Positions 38,916 to 47,920 of a DNA stretch of 64,000 nucleotides are shown here, piece after piece. Below the pieces are notes generated by a model. That model ran no database searches and was not told where the DNA came from. It saw nothing but the letters and a program-made list of their open reading frames with translations. A program made the position numbers and the translations under genes. The stretch comes from Leucobacter allii (GTDB lineage: Bacteria; Actinomycetota; Actinomycetes; Actinomycetales; Microbacteriaceae), in assembly GCF_022919155.1 (NCBI RefSeq), contig NZ_CP095045.1:2232001-2296000 (forward strand), in the 5' to 3' direction. Within the stretch, counting starts at the first letter, position 1; the number at the start of each line of letters is the position of its first letter.

Positions 38916-39661
38916 TCAGGAGGTCTGGCGGAGCCAGTCGCCGACGAGTGCGTTGAACCACGCGGCGCGCTCCAACGGAATGCCGTGGCCGCAGCCGCCG
39001 ACCGTGATCAGCTCGCTGCCCGGGAGCGCGCGATGGATGCCGCTCGCCGATTCCCGCATGAGCCGACGCTCGCGCTGTCCCACGAGGATGAGCGCCCGTC
39101 CTGGGAACTTCGCCCAGGCCTCAGGGAGCACGAATCGGAGATTGTCTTCGACGGACGCGAGCAGTGAGCCCTTCGAGATACCCGCGCTCGTGCGCAGATA
39201 CTGCCCGATCAGCCGAGCGGGAACACGCAGCTCTCGAGCCTGCAGTTTCGCGAACCACCGGACGCGCGCGAGTGGAGCTGCCACACTCAGCATGGCAAGG
39301 GTGAGCGAGGTGAACGGCAACGCATGCGCCTGCCCGCTCACGACGACCGCGTCTGAGACCAGTCCGGTCGCTCGGAGGCCAATCGGATGGCGAGTTGTGC
39401 CCCGAGGGAGAACCCGACCACTGCCGACGGGCGATCCGGCGCGTGCGTCGCGAGGAGCCGTGCTAGATCGTCGATCGTCGCGTCGTGGGAGAGGTACGGG
39501 GCGCCGGCCGAAGCTCCGTGACCGGGCAGATCGGGGACCAGCACGCGGTGGTCGGCACGCAGCTCATCTCTCAGCGAGTCCCACATCCATCCGGCGACGC
39601 CGCCCCCGTGGAGCAGAAGGACCGGAGGCGCGTCGACCGGTCCGTGCACTGCGAGGAACAT
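38916..39661 (-). pseudogene. Alpha/beta hydrolase, frameshifted
   Basis: An alpha/beta-fold hydrolase: oxyanion region LLLHGGGVAGWMW, nucleophile elbow VGFSLGAQ, and C-terminal His in GGCGHGIPLERAAWF. The substrate is unknown. The frame breaks after ERPD at about 39361 and resumes as VSDAVVVSGQAHALPF in another frame. One added base there (GACCTGG instead of GACTGG on the coding strand) restores a 248-residue protein. By eye the second half is less GC-rich than the neighbours, and the gene sits beside a tRNA, so acquisition by transfer is possible. Either a real lesion or a consensus error. Confidence 0.78.
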
Positions 39662-39729
39662 GATGCGCCCTATCTTCTCACAGTCGGGTCGAGCCCCATC
39701 GGTGCGCCGGGGCGACCCCGAGGAGCAGA

Positions 39730-39759
39730 ACACCCCCTCCGCCGAAGCGGAGAGGGTGT
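39730..39759 (-). terminator. Hairpin terminator downstream of tRNA-Arg
   Basis: A 13 bp stem with one G-U pair and a CGAA loop: arms 39730-39742 and 39747-39759. It lies 12 bp past the 3' end of the tRNA in its direction of transcription. No long T tract follows. Confidence 0.75.
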
Positions 39760-39771
39760 CTCGCGTTGCAG

Positions 39772-39844
39772 TGCCCCCGGAGGGATTCGAACCCCCGACC
39801 TACGGTACCGGAAACCGGCGCTCTATCCCCTGAGCTACGGAGGC
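39772..39844 (-). tRNA. tRNA-Arg, anticodon CCG
   Basis: A 73 nt cloverleaf on the minus strand: acceptor GCCTCCG pairs with CGGGGGC (one G-U), D arm GCTC/GAGC, anticodon loop TTCCGGT with anticodon CCG, TTCGAAT in the T loop with a GGGGG stem. It reads CGG arginine codons. Discriminator base is A. CCA is not encoded. The outermost anticodon-stem pair (27-43) is C-U rather than a Watson-Crick pair. Confidence 0.93.
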
Positions 39845-39978
39845 GAGCAATGGCAACTCGACCAGCCTAGCGCATCTTCGGAGCCCCTCCCGCACGCGGG
39901 CGGGGACTGACGGGGACGGTGCCGGGCGGGACCGCCCGGGCGCCCGGCGCACGGCCGGCCCGCGGGCGGTCGCGCGGC

Positions 39979-40629
39979 TCAGTAGGCGACGGTGAAGCGC
40001 TGGCGCCGGTGCGCGGGCTCCTCGATCTCGCGCACGACGGCGAGGCCGAGGTCGGCGCCTGAGATGAAGGACTGGCCTTCCTCATCGACGAGCAGCACGT
40101 CGCCGCCCACGCGGTAGTCGCCGGTCGCCTCGCCGGGCGCCCAGGCGCCGAAGCCGCCCGCGGGGCTCAGGAAGAACCAATCGAGGGCTTCATCGCTCGC
40201 GCGCAGATCCTCGAGCACGCTGCCGAGCTCGCGCGCCTCGGGCTTGATCGCGTCGGGGAAGTCGGGCGTGTCGATGACGAGCGGGCCGCCGGGGGCAGCC
40301 TGGAGCGATCCGGCGCCGCCGACCACGCCGAAGCGCACCCCGCCCTGCTGCGCGAGCCGCGCGATCTCCGCTTCGAACGCGCGCAGCTTCCCCTGGCCCT
40401 CCAGCTCGCCGCGCGGCGACAGCGCCGAGATCACCACGTCGCTGCCCGAGACGGCGGCCGCGATCACTTCGGGGTCCGAGACGTTGCCGGTGCGGTACTC
40501 GACGCCCGCGATCGGAGCCTCAGGGGTCGACCTGCTGTAGGCCACCACGTCGTGCCCGCGCTGCGCGGCCGCCGCGACGATGTGCTTCCCGGCGTATCCG
40601 GTGCCTCCGAGAACGGTGATGCGTGCCAT
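39979..40629 (-). CDS. NAD(P)-binding NmrA/SDR-like protein
   Basis: A 216-residue Rossmann-fold protein of the atypical SDR group: GGTGYAGKHIVAAAAQRGHDV at the start, a variable active-site region, and a C-terminal DLGLAVVREIEEPAHRRQRF. Related proteins are quinone or flavin reductases and redox sensors. It is divergent from an HxlR-type regulator, a very common actinobacterial pairing for reactive-quinone or electrophile responses. The ATG at 40629 has AAAGGA upstream. The function is inferred from context only. Confidence 0.85.
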   Translation of the reverse strand: MARITVLGGTGYAGKHIVAAAAQRGHDVVAYSRSTPEAPIAGVEYRTGNVSDPEVIAAAVSGSDVVISALSPRGELEGQGKLRAFEAEIARLAQQGGVRFGVVGGAGSLQAAPGGPLVIDTPDFPDAIKPEARELGSVLEDLRASDEALDWFFLSPAGGFGAWAPGEATGDYRVGGDVLLVDEEGQSFISGADLGLAVVREIEEPAHRRQRFTVAY

Positions 40630-40683
40630 GTGCTGCTGTCCTTTCGATCGAGGTCGCGCGGTCGCACGCGCGACGTGCAATAC

Positions 40684-40715
40684 TTACTGTAGGTAACTTG
40701 CTTCCCCAGGGGAAG
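40684..40715. promoter_or_regulatory. Two palindromes in the NmrA-like/HxlR divergent region
   Basis: TTACTGTAGGTAA (40684-40696, TTAC-N5-GTAA) and the perfect palindrome CTTCCCCAGGGGAAG (40701-40715) lie side by side. TTAC/GTAA spacing suits an HxlR-type dimer site, and the location lets one site act on both genes. Assignment to the adjacent regulator is inference. Confidence 0.55.
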
Positions 40716-40769
40716 TAGGCACTTCGCGGTAACCGAGTCGGGGCCCGCGCCGAGTTCGAGGAGGCTGGC

Positions 40770-41141
40770 ATGACGCTGGAGCGAACGCTGGCGTTCGACC
40801 CCTACGCCAGGGAGTGCCCCACCCGGGAGCTGCTCAACCGCATCGGCGATCGCTGGACCGTGCTGGTCATCGGCGCGCTCCGCGACGGTCCGCGCCGCTT
40901 CTCCGAGATCGCCCGCCGCGTGGAGGGGGTCTCCCAGAAGATGCTCACGCAGACCCTGCGCGCGCTCGAGCGCGACGGGCTGGTCTCGCGCACCGCGTAC
41001 CCCGAGGTGCCGCCGCGCGTGGAGTACGCGCTCACCGAGCTCGGGACGACCCTGCAAGAACCGCTCCAGGCCATCGAGGAGTGGGCGAGGACCCACATGG
41101 ACCGGGTGCTCGAGGCGCGGGAGCGCGCCGACGCCGCCTGA
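40770..41141 (+). CDS. HxlR family winged-helix regulator
   Basis: A 123-residue MarR-like winged-helix protein of the HxlR group. CPTRELLNRIGDRWTVLVIG with Cys16 near the N-terminus, then RRFSEIARRVEGVSQKMLTQ as the recognition helix region and a PRVEYALTELG wing. In HxlR proteins such as YodB and HypR a Cys at this position senses quinones, hypochlorite or aldehydes. GAGGAGG precedes the ATG. It probably represses the divergent NmrA-like gene. Confidence 0.9.
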   Translation: MTLERTLAFDPYARECPTRELLNRIGDRWTVLVIGALRDGPRRFSEIARRVEGVSQKMLTQTLRALERDGLVSRTAYPEVPPRVEYALTELGTTLQEPLQAIEEWARTHMDRVLEARERADAA

Positions 41142-41171
41142 GCCGCCCCGCCGACGGGGGCAGACCCCGGT

Positions 41172-41348
41172 TCAGGGGGCCGGTTCGGCGCCGCGATCCG
41201 CGTGCCGCCCGGCATCCGCGTAGACGCGCCCATCCGCGCGCGCATGGTACTCGCAGTCCTCGCACTGCCACCCGTCGCGGACCGGCCACATCACCGTGAT
41301 CCGGCACCTGGGACAGGTCGGCAACTCTCCCGGTTCCTCGACCCCCAT
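41172..41348 (-). CDS. Small zinc-ribbon protein
   Basis: A 58-residue protein with two CxxC knuckles, CPRC at residues 12-15 and CEDC near 28-31, the spacing of a rubredoxin-like zinc ribbon. The Trp and Arg rich hinge (MWPVRDGWQCEDCEYHARADG) recalls zinc-ribbon domains that bind nucleic acid or proteins. I do not recognise a named family. It is converging on the HxlR gene with a 30 bp gap. GGGGAGG lies 13 nt upstream of the ATG. Confidence 0.65.
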   Translation of the reverse strand: MGVEEPGELPTCPRCRITVMWPVRDGWQCEDCEYHARADGRVYADAGRHADRGAEPAP

Positions 41349-41422
41349 CGGTCCATTCTGCGCCTCCCCGGCGAGGATATCCAGCGTTTTCTGAACGCTA
41401 TGCGCTCCCCCTGCACGGAGGG

Positions 41423-41623
41423 TCACTGCTCGGAGCCGTCGCCCGTCCGTTCGCCGTCGTCGGCCTTGCCCGCGCCGAGCAGCAGGCCGACGACGACGCC
41501 GACCGCGATCCCGACGCCGATCCACAGGCCCACGTTGCCGGTCGCGACGCCGAGCGCCGTGCCGATCGCCGCTCCGAGCGCGATGCCGACGCCGATGCTC
41601 GCCCCCTGCTTCCGTCCTGCCAT
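41423..41623 (-). CDS. Small glycine-zipper membrane protein
   Basis: A 66-residue protein with two membrane helices built on GxxxG spacing: SIGVGIALGAAIGTALGVAT and GLWIGVGIAVGVVVGLLLGAG, with a charged tail ADDGERTGDGSEQ. Such Gly-zipper proteins pack tightly in membranes, and no function is known for this one. The ATG has TAGCCT 6 nt upstream. It lies 17 bp downstream of the NiaP-like gene on the same strand. Confidence 0.7.
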   Translation of the reverse strand: MAGRKQGASIGVGIALGAAIGTALGVATGNVGLWIGVGIAVGVVVGLLLGAGKADDGERTGDGSEQ

Positions 41624-41629
41624 GCCTCC

Positions 41630-41635
41630 AGGCTA
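41630..41635 (-). promoter_or_regulatory. -10-like TAGCCT, leaderless glycine-zipper gene
   Basis: TAGCCT on the minus strand, 6 nt before the ATG of the 66-residue protein. Confidence 0.45.
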
Positions 41636-41640
41636 GCGCC

Positions 41641-43060
41641 TCAGCGGTCGTCGAGCGTCTCGCCCCGACGATCGACGAGCCCCCAGGCCGCGCCCCCGCG
41701 AGCAGGAAGAAGATCGCGAAGACCCCGAAGGTGAGGCCGGATCCCCCCGCGGCGAGGAGCACCGGGACGAGGAGCGGCGCCGCGATCGACGCGATGCGCC
41801 CGACTCCCGCCGCCCAGCCCGCGCCCGTCGCACGCAGCGAGGTGGGGTAGATCTCGGGCGTCACCGCGTAGAGGGCGCCCCAGGCGCCGAGGTTGAAGAA
41901 CGAGAGCGCCATGCCCGAGGCGATGATCGCCGCCTCGGCGTGCACCGTACCGAAGACGATCGCGGAGACCGCCGAGCCCAGCAGGAAGACCGAGAGGGTG
42001 AGCCGCCTCCCCCAGCGCTCGATGAGCCACGCCGCGACGGCGTAGCCGGGGAGCTGGGCGAGCGTGATGATGAGGGTGAAGCCGAAGGAGCGCACGAGGC
42101 TGAATCCCGCGTCCACGAGGATGCTCGGGATCCAGATGAACGCGCCGTAGTACGCGAAGTTCACGCAGAACCAGACCACCCAGATCGCGACCGTCCGCCC
42201 GCGGAACTCGGCGGTCCAGAGCCCCGCCAGGCGACTCCCGGCCGAGGCGGCGAGCGGCGCCGCGGCGGCGGCATCGGGCGCCGCGGTGGATGCCGCGGCG
42301 GACTCGGTCGCCGCGGCGGACTCGGTCGCCGCGGCGCCTTCGCGCACGGCCCCTCGCTCACCGTGCGCCCGCCGGCCGCGGCCTCGAACTCCGAGACGAT
42401 CCGCTCGGCCTCCGCGGTGCGTCCGCGCCCCGCGAGCCAGCGCGGCGACTCGGGGAGCCCCCAGCGCACCACGAGCGCGTACACGGCGGGGACGGCGCCG
42501 AGCGCGAAGGCCCAGCGCCAGCCGTCCGCCGAGGCCGGCACGACGAAGTAGCCGATCACGGCCGAGGCCGTCCAGCCGACCGCCCAGAACGCCTCGAGGA
42601 TGACGATGAGCCGACCTCGGATGCGCGCCGGTGCGAACTCGCTCACGTAGGTCGAGGCGACCGGCAGCTCGGCCCCCAGACCGAGACCCACGAAGAAGCG
42701 GAGCACGAGCAGCACGGCGACGCCGCCGGCGAGCGCGCTCGCCCCGGTCGCGAGCCCGTACACGAGCAGCGTGATCGCGAAGACCTGCCGGCGGCCGAAG
42801 CGATCGGCGAGCAGGCCGCCGAGGCTCGCGCCGATCGCCATGCCGGCGAAGCCGATCGAGGCGATGAGCCCGCTCTCCCCCTTGTCGAGCCCCCACTGCT
42901 GCGTCAGCGCGGCGATGATGAAGGAGATGAGCCCGACGTCCATCGCGTCGAGCGCCCAGCCGACTCCGGAGCCGGTGAGCAGTCTGCCGTGCTTCCTGGT
43001 GAAGGGCAGGGCGTCGAGTCGCTGCGCGAGCGAGCGCCGGCCCGCAGATGTTCCGGTCAT
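41641..43060 (-). pseudogene. NiaP-like MFS transporter, two frameshifts
   Basis: Major facilitator resembling Bacillus NiaP (nicotinate import): GWALDAMDVGLISFIIAAL in helix 1, GLLADRFGRRQV, and ELPVASTYVSEFAPARIRGR. The coding frame shifts twice. The first is at the C run 42350-42353 (coding GAGGGGCC), entering the Ala/Glu linker ATESAAATESAAAST; the second at 41693-41697, giving AAWGLVDRRGETLDDR at the C-terminus. Each is cured by one added G in the run, yielding 473 residues with about twelve helices. The linker holds two exact 18 bp direct copies. Substrate by similarity only. Confidence 0.82.
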
Positions 43061-43066
43061 GGCATC

Positions 43067-43072
43067 ATCGTA
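43067..43072 (-). promoter_or_regulatory. -10-like TACGAT, leaderless NiaP-like gene
   Basis: TACGAT on the minus strand, 6 nt before the ATG at 43060. Confidence 0.5.
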
Positions 43073-43087
43073 GGGCCACGCGCGCGC

Positions 43088-43465
43088 TCAGAGCTCGGCC
43101 CCGTTGTCGGCGGCGTACTGCTCTGCGCTCAGCAGCGGCCCCTCCTCGCTCACGGCGACCCTGATGAGCCAGGCGGCGCCGTAGGGATCGCTGTTGATGA
43201 GCGCCGGGTCGTCGACGACGGCGGCGTTCACCTCGACGACCTCCCCGGCGACCGGTGAGAAGAGCTCGGAGACGGACTTCGTGGACTCTACCTCGCCGAT
43301 GACGGAGCCGACGGCGACGGTCGCACCGAGCTCGGGCAGATCGACGTAGACGATCTCGCCGAGCGCATCGGCGGCGACCTCGCTGATGCCGATCGTCGCG
43401 GGGCTGCCGGCGTCGATCCACTCGTGCTCGGCGGAGTAGCGGAGGCCTGACTTGACGGTGCTCAT
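43088..43465 (-). CDS. gcvH: Glycine cleavage system H protein
   Basis: A 125-residue lipoyl carrier that shuttles the aminomethyl arm between P, T and L proteins. The lipoylated Lys is in EVESTKSVSELFSPVAG, the exact family signature; the C-terminal acidic end is also typical. It is the last gene of gcvPTH, 100 bp after gcvT. The L protein (lpd) and a lipoylation enzyme are not in the window. Confidence 0.96.
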   Translation of the reverse strand: MSTVKSGLRYSAEHEWIDAGSPATIGISEVAADALGEIVYVDLPELGATVAVGSVIGEVESTKSVSELFSPVAGEVVEVNAAVVDDPALINSDPYGAAWLIRVAVSEEGPLLSAEQYAADNGAEL

Positions 43466-43565
43466 GAGGGGTTCCTTACGGTGTTCGGTGGTCGGTACGG
43501 ATCAGAAGCGGTCGGAGCGGATCGCGCCGACGCCGGTGCGGTTCGTGCGCCGTCTCGCGGCGCGC

Positions 43566-44693
43566 TCACCCGCCGCGCCGGTAGAAGGGCAGGGGGACGA
43601 CGATGAAGGGCTCGCGCTTGCCGCGGAGGTCGACCTCGACGCGGGTGCCCGGCTCGGCCGACGCGGGATCGAGATAGGCGAGCGCGATGGGGGCGCCGAG
43701 CGTGGGACTCGGCTGCCCGCTCGTGATGCGGCCGATCGCCGCCGCCTCGACCCCGGACCCTGCGGCGTGCACCGCGTAGCCCTCGCGCCCCGCGCGCCGT
43801 CCCTCGCCCCGCAGCCCGACGAGCGTCAGGCCGGGGGGTGCGTCGCGACGGCGCTCGAGCGCGTCGCGCCCGACGAAGCGCTCGGGCTTCGCGAAGGAGA
43901 CGACGGGGGCGAGACCCGCGTCGAAGGGGGTGAGCTCGAGGCTGAGCTCGTGCCCGTAGAGCGGCATCCCGGCTTCGAGCCGCAGGGAGTCGCGCGCGGC
44001 GAGTCCGGCCGGCACGAGGCCCTGCGGCCCGCCCGCGGCGAGGAGGGCGCGCCAGAGCTCCGCGGCCCGCGCGTTCGGCACGTAGAGCTCGAACCCGTCC
44101 TCGCCCGTGTACCCGGTGCGGGCGAGGAGCACGGGCACGCCGGCGACCGCGAGCTGCGCCGCGGCGTAGTACCGCAGGCCGGCGACGGCCTCCCGATCCT
44201 GTTCGGGCAGGAGCCCGTCGAGGATCGCGGCCGAGGCCGGGCCCTGCACGGCGATGAGGCTCGTCTCCGCGGTCTCGTCGGCGACACGGACCTCGAAGCC
44301 GTCGGCGCGCTCCGCGAGGGCCGCCGCGACGGTCCCGGCGTTGCCCGCGTTCGGCACGACGAGGAACTCCGCGTCCCCGAGCCGGTAGACGATGAGGTCG
44401 TCGATGATCCCGCCGTCCTCCGCGCAGATCAGCGAGTATTTCGCGCGGCCCACGGCGACCCTCGCGAGGTCCCCCACGAGTGCGCTGTTGAGGAAGACGG
44501 CGGCGTCGGCTCCGGTGACGCGCAGCTCCCCCATATGGGAGAGGTCAAAGAGCCCGGCCGCCTCACGGACGGCGCGGTGCTCGGCGAGCTCGGAGCCGTA
44601 CCGCAGCGGCATCTCCCAGCCGCCGAAGTCGGTCAAGGTCGCGCCGAGCGCGTCGTGCTCGGCGCCGAGCGCGGTGCGCCTGGGGTCGCTCAT
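43566..44693 (-). CDS. gcvT: Aminomethyltransferase (glycine cleavage T protein)
   Basis: A 375-residue tetrahydrofolate-dependent enzyme that takes the aminomethyl group from H protein, releasing ammonia and forming methylene-THF. Visible motifs: FGGWEMPLRYGSELAEHRAV, LFDLSHMGELRVTG and ARTGYTGEDGFELYVPN. The ATG at 44693 gives the family N-terminus; the open frame upstream is a low-complexity Asp/Pro/Ser stretch between gcvP and gcvT made of short imperfect repeats. Confidence 0.95.
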   Translation of the reverse strand: MSDPRRTALGAEHDALGATLTDFGGWEMPLRYGSELAEHRAVREAAGLFDLSHMGELRVTGADAAVFLNSALVGDLARVAVGRAKYSLICAEDGGIIDDLIVYRLGDAEFLVVPNAGNAGTVAAALAERADGFEVRVADETAETSLIAVQGPASAAILDGLLPEQDREAVAGLRYYAAAQLAVAGVPVLLARTGYTGEDGFELYVPNARAAELWRALLAAGGPQGLVPAGLAARDSLRLEAGMPLYGHELSLELTPFDAGLAPVVSFAKPERFVGRDALERRRDAPPGLTLVGLRGEGRRAGREGYAVHAAGSGVEAAAIGRITSGQPSPTLGAPIALAYLDPASAEPGTRVEVDLRGKREPFIVVPLPFYRRGG

Positions 44694-44787
44694 GGTGTCC
44701 TGCTCTCGTCGGTCGGTGTCGTCGGGGTCGGGTGTGCGGGAGTCGGATTCGTCGGGGTGGGATTCGCGGGGGTCGCGGCTCGGCAGG

Positions 44788-47628
44788 TCATGCGAAGGCC
44801 TCGGGCGGCGGGCAGGAGCAGACGAGGTTGCGATCGCCGTGCGCACCGTCGATCCGCCCCACCGGCGGGAAGTACTTGTCGGCGCGGAGCGAGGCGACCG
44901 GGTACGCGGCCCGCTCGCGGGTGTATGCCCGGTCCCAGTCCGCGTCGAGCAGCGCTTCGGCCGTGTGCGGGGCGAGCCGCAGCGGCGAGTCGCCGAGGGG
45001 GCAGCGGCCCTCGGCGACGTCCGCGATCTCGCCGCGGATCGCGATCATGGCCGCGATGAAGCGCTCGATCTCGCCGAGGTCCTCGGACTCCGTGGGCTCG
45101 ACCATGAGCGTCCCGGCGACGGGGAAGGCGAGCGTCGGCGCGTGGAAGCCGAAGTCGATGAGGCGCTTCGCGACGTCCTCGGCGGTGACGCCCGAACGCG
45201 CGGTGAGCTCGCGGAGGTCGAGGATGCACTCGTGCGCGACGAGGCCGGACTCCCCCGTGAAGAGCACGGGGAAGTGCTCGGCGAGCCTCGCGGCGATGTA
45301 GTTCGCGCTGAGGAGCGCCGTCCGCGTCGCCCGCGCGAGCCCCTCGGCTCCCATGAGCGCGATGTACGCGTAGGAGATCGGGAGGACCCCGGCGGAGCCG
45401 AAGATCGTCGCGACGACCGCCGCGCCGCCCGTCGCTCCCCCGCCGCGCGGATCGCCGGGGAGGAACGGGAGCAGGTGCTCGGCGACCCCGATGGGGCCGA
45501 CGCCCGGGCCGCCGCCGCCGTGCGGGATCGCGAAGGTCTTGTGCAGGTTGAGGTGCGACACGTCGCCGCCGAAGCGCCCGGGCTGCGCGATGCCGACGAG
45601 GGCGTTCATGTTGGCGCCGTCGATGTAGACCTGTCCGCCGGCGGCGTGGACGAGCCCGCACACCTCGTGCACGTCCGTGTCGTAGACGCCGTAGGTGGAG
45701 GGGTAGGTGATCATGATCGCGGCGAGCTGGTCGCGATGCGCCTCGACCTTCGCGCGCAGATCGTCGAGGTCGATGTGCCCGGAGTCGGTGTTCCGCACGA
45801 CGACGACGCGCATCCCGGCGAGCACGGCGGAGGCCGCGTTCGTGCCGTGCGCCGAGGCGGGGATGAGGCAGACCGTGCGGTCCGCCTCGCCCCGTGAGCG
45901 GTGGTAGCCGCGGATGGCGAGGAGGCCGGCGAGCTCGCCCTGCGCGCCCGAGTTCGGCTGCAGCGACATGCCGGCGTACCCGGTGATGGCGACCAGTCGG
46001 CGCTCGAGCTCCGCGATGAGCTCGCGCCAGCCGACGGTCTGCTCGGCGGGCGCGTACGGGTGGATGCCCGCGAACTCCGGCCAGGAGATGGCCTCCATCT
46101 CGGCGGTCGCGTTGAGCTTCATCGTGCAGGATCCGAGCGGGATCATCGTGCGGTCGAGCGCGAGGTCGCGGTCCGCGAGGCGGCGCAGGTACCGCAGCAT
46201 CTGGGTCTCGGAGCGCACGGTGGCGAAGATCGGGTGGCTGAGGTAGTCGCTCGTGCGGGCGAGCGCCGGCGGGAACGCGGCGCCCGGCGCCGGCGCGCTC
46301 GGCTCGGCGGCGCCGAAGGCGCGCGCCACGGCGGCGATGTGCGCGGCCGTCGTGGTCTCGTCGGTCGAGACGCCGACCGTGCCCGCATCGATGCGGCGCA
46401 GGTTGATCCCGGCCGCGGCCGCGGCCGCGATCACCGCGTCGGCGCGGCCGGGGACCTCGGCGACGACCGTGTCGAAGAACGAGGCCGAGGCGAGCGGGAT
46501 CCCCGCGGCGGCGAGCGCCGCGGCGAGCGCCCTCGCGTGCGCGTGCACGCGCTCGGCGATGGCCCGGAGCCCCTCGGGGCCGTGGTACACGGCGTACATC
46601 GACGCCGTGATGGCGAGCAGCGCCTGCGCGGTGCAGATGTTGCTCGTCGCCTTCTCCCTGCGGATGTGCTGCTCGCGGGTCTGCAGCGCGAGCCGATAGG
46701 CCTGTCGGCCCGCGGCGTCCCTGGACACGCCGACGAGGCGGCCGGGGAGCGAGCGCTCGAGCCCGGCGCGGACCGCGAGGTACGCCGCGTGGGGGCCGCC
46801 GAAGAAGAGCGGCACGCCGAAGCGCTGGGTGCTGCCCACGGCGACGTCGGCGCCCTGCTCGCCCGGCGGCACGATGAGGGTGAGGGAGAGCAGATCGGCG
46901 ATCACGGTCACCATCGCGCCGCGCTCCCGCGCCGCGGCGATCGTCGCCGCGTGGTCGACGACGGCGCCGCGGTCGCCCGGCTGCTGCAGCACGATGCCGA
47001 AGAGCTCCCCCTCGGGCAGCCCGGCGCCGAGGTCGGCGACCTCGACCTCGAAGCCAAGCGCCTCGGCGCGGCCCCGGATCACGGCGATGGTCTGCGGGAA
47101 GAGCGCGGCGTCGAGCACGGCCTTCGCGGTGGGCGACGCCTTGCCGGCGCGGCGCATGAGGAGCACGGCCTCGGCGGCCGCGGAGCTCTCGTCGAGCATC
47201 GAGGCGTTCGCCACGGGCAGCGCCGTGAGGTCGGAGACCATCGTCTGGAAGTTCAGGAGCGCCTCGAGGCGTCCCTGCGAGATCTCCGGCTGGTACGGCG
47301 TGTACGCGGTGTACCAGGCGGGGCTCTCGAGGACGTTCCGACGGATCACCGGGGGCGTGTGCGTGTCCGAGAAGCCCTGCCCGATCATCTGGACCATCGG
47401 GGTGTTCTTCGCCGCGAAGCCGCGGAGCTCGGCGAGGATCTGCTCCTCGCCGACGCCGGCGGGGAGGTCGAGCGGACCGTCCATGCGGATGGCGCTCGGG
47501 ACCGCGGCGTCGACGAGTTCGTCGAGCTCGGCGTAGCCGAGGCGGTCGAGCATGGCCCGCACATCGGCGGGGGCGGTCACGCCGATGTGCCGGTCGGCGA
47601 AGGCGCTGGCTGGAGGGGTGGGGCTCAC
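44788..47628 (-). CDS. gcvP: Glycine dehydrogenase (decarboxylating), P protein
   Basis: A 946-residue PLP enzyme that decarboxylates glycine and loads H protein. The PLP lysine is in [18 protein letters not shown] in the second half; the first half holds the homologous inactive domain with [20 protein letters not shown]. The GTG at 47628 has GGAG 7 nt upstream and gives the normal N-terminus ([10 protein letters not shown]); earlier in-frame codons lie in the riboswitch leader. It is the first gene of gcvPTH, under a tandem glycine riboswitch. Confidence 0.95.
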   Translation of the reverse strand: MSPTPPASAFADRHIGVTAPADVRAMLDRLGYAELDELVDAAVPSAIRMDGPLDLPAGVGEEQILAELRGFAAKNTPMVQMIGQGFSDTHTPPVIRRNVLESPAWYTAYTPYQPEISQGRLEALLNFQTMVSDLTALPVANASMLDESSAAAEAVLLMRRAGKASPTAKAVLDAALFPQTIAVIRGRAEALGFEVEVADLGAGLPEGELFGIVLQQPGDRGAVVDHAATIAAARERGAMVTVIADLLSLTLIVPPGEQGADVAVGSTQRFGVPLFFGGPHAAYLAVRAGLERSLPGRLVGVSRDAAGRQAYRLALQTREQHIRREKATSNICTAQALLAITASMYAVYHGPEGLRAIAERVHAHARALAAALAAAGIPLASASFFDTVVAEVPGRADAVIAAAAAAGINLRRIDAGTVGVSTDETTTAAHIAAVARAFGAAEPSAPAPGAAFPPALARTSDYLSHPIFATVRSETQMLRYLRRLADRDLALDRTMIPLGSCTMKLNATAEMEAISWPEFAGIHPYAPAEQTVGWRELIAELERRLVAITGYAGMSLQPNSGAQGELAGLLAIRGYHRSRGEADRTVCLIPASAHGTNAASAVLAGMRVVVVRNTDSGHIDLDDLRAKVEAHRDQLAAIMITYPSTYGVYDTDVHEVCGLVHAAGGQVYIDGANMNALVGIAQPGRFGGDVSHLNLHKTFAIPHGGGGPGVGPIGVAEHLLPFLPGDPRGGGATGGAAVVATIFGSAGVLPISYAYIALMGAEGLARATRTALLSANYIAARLAEHFPVLFTGESGLVAHECILDLRELTARSGVTAEDVAKRLIDFGFHAPTLAFPVAGTLMVEPTESEDLGEIERFIAAMIAIRGEIADVAEGRCPLGDSPLRLAPHTAEALLDADWDRAYTRERAAYPVASLRADKYFPPVGRIDGAHGDRNLVCSCPPPEAFA

Positions 47629-47680
47629 GAGGATCTCCGAGGGGACGTCGTGCGGGGCACGAAGCGGACGAGAGGATCCT

Positions 47681-47875
47681 CCCCGCTCTGTGATGGGTAC
47701 CTGAGAGATTCGGATGCGCCCGCCCGGGCGGGCGCATCCTTGCACCGTCGGTGAGCCGGCGCTCGCGCGCCTGCCGCTTTCCAGAGTCGCCGTGTCGTGA
47801 CGGTACGGGGGCCTGAGAGATTCCCGGGGAGGGGTTGCTCCTACGGCGCCGGGCGCTCGGCCCGGGCTCTCCCGC
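47681..47875 (-). promoter_or_regulatory. Tandem glycine riboswitch
   Basis: On the minus strand both aptamers are complete: GGGAGAG start, GGCGCCGTAGGAGCAA, AATCTCTCAGGCCCC, GTACCG, then TCTGGAAAG linking to CACCGACGGTGCAA and AATCTCTCAGGTACCC, ending ACAGAGCGGGG. Aptamer 2 carries a perfect 28 bp palindrome (47712-47739) as an extended stem between its conserved blocks. Glycine binding normally turns such genes on. The start of gcvP is about 52 nt further down, without a clear intrinsic terminator, so control of translation or of Rho access is possible. Confidence 0.96.
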
Positions 47876-47920
47876 CATGACGTGATGGCCGGTATTCAGA
47901 TGTGCTGCTGCGGTCTCACT

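Noticed and set aside
38916..39844. Integrated element at tRNA-Arg
   Set aside because: No integrase, excisionase or direct repeat of the tRNA end was found nearby. Only a weak composition signal remains.
44694..44787. Small gene between gcvP and gcvT
   Set aside because: The stretch is short imperfect repeats (GTCGGGGT-like) encoding only Thr/Pro/Asp runs; it is a spacer.
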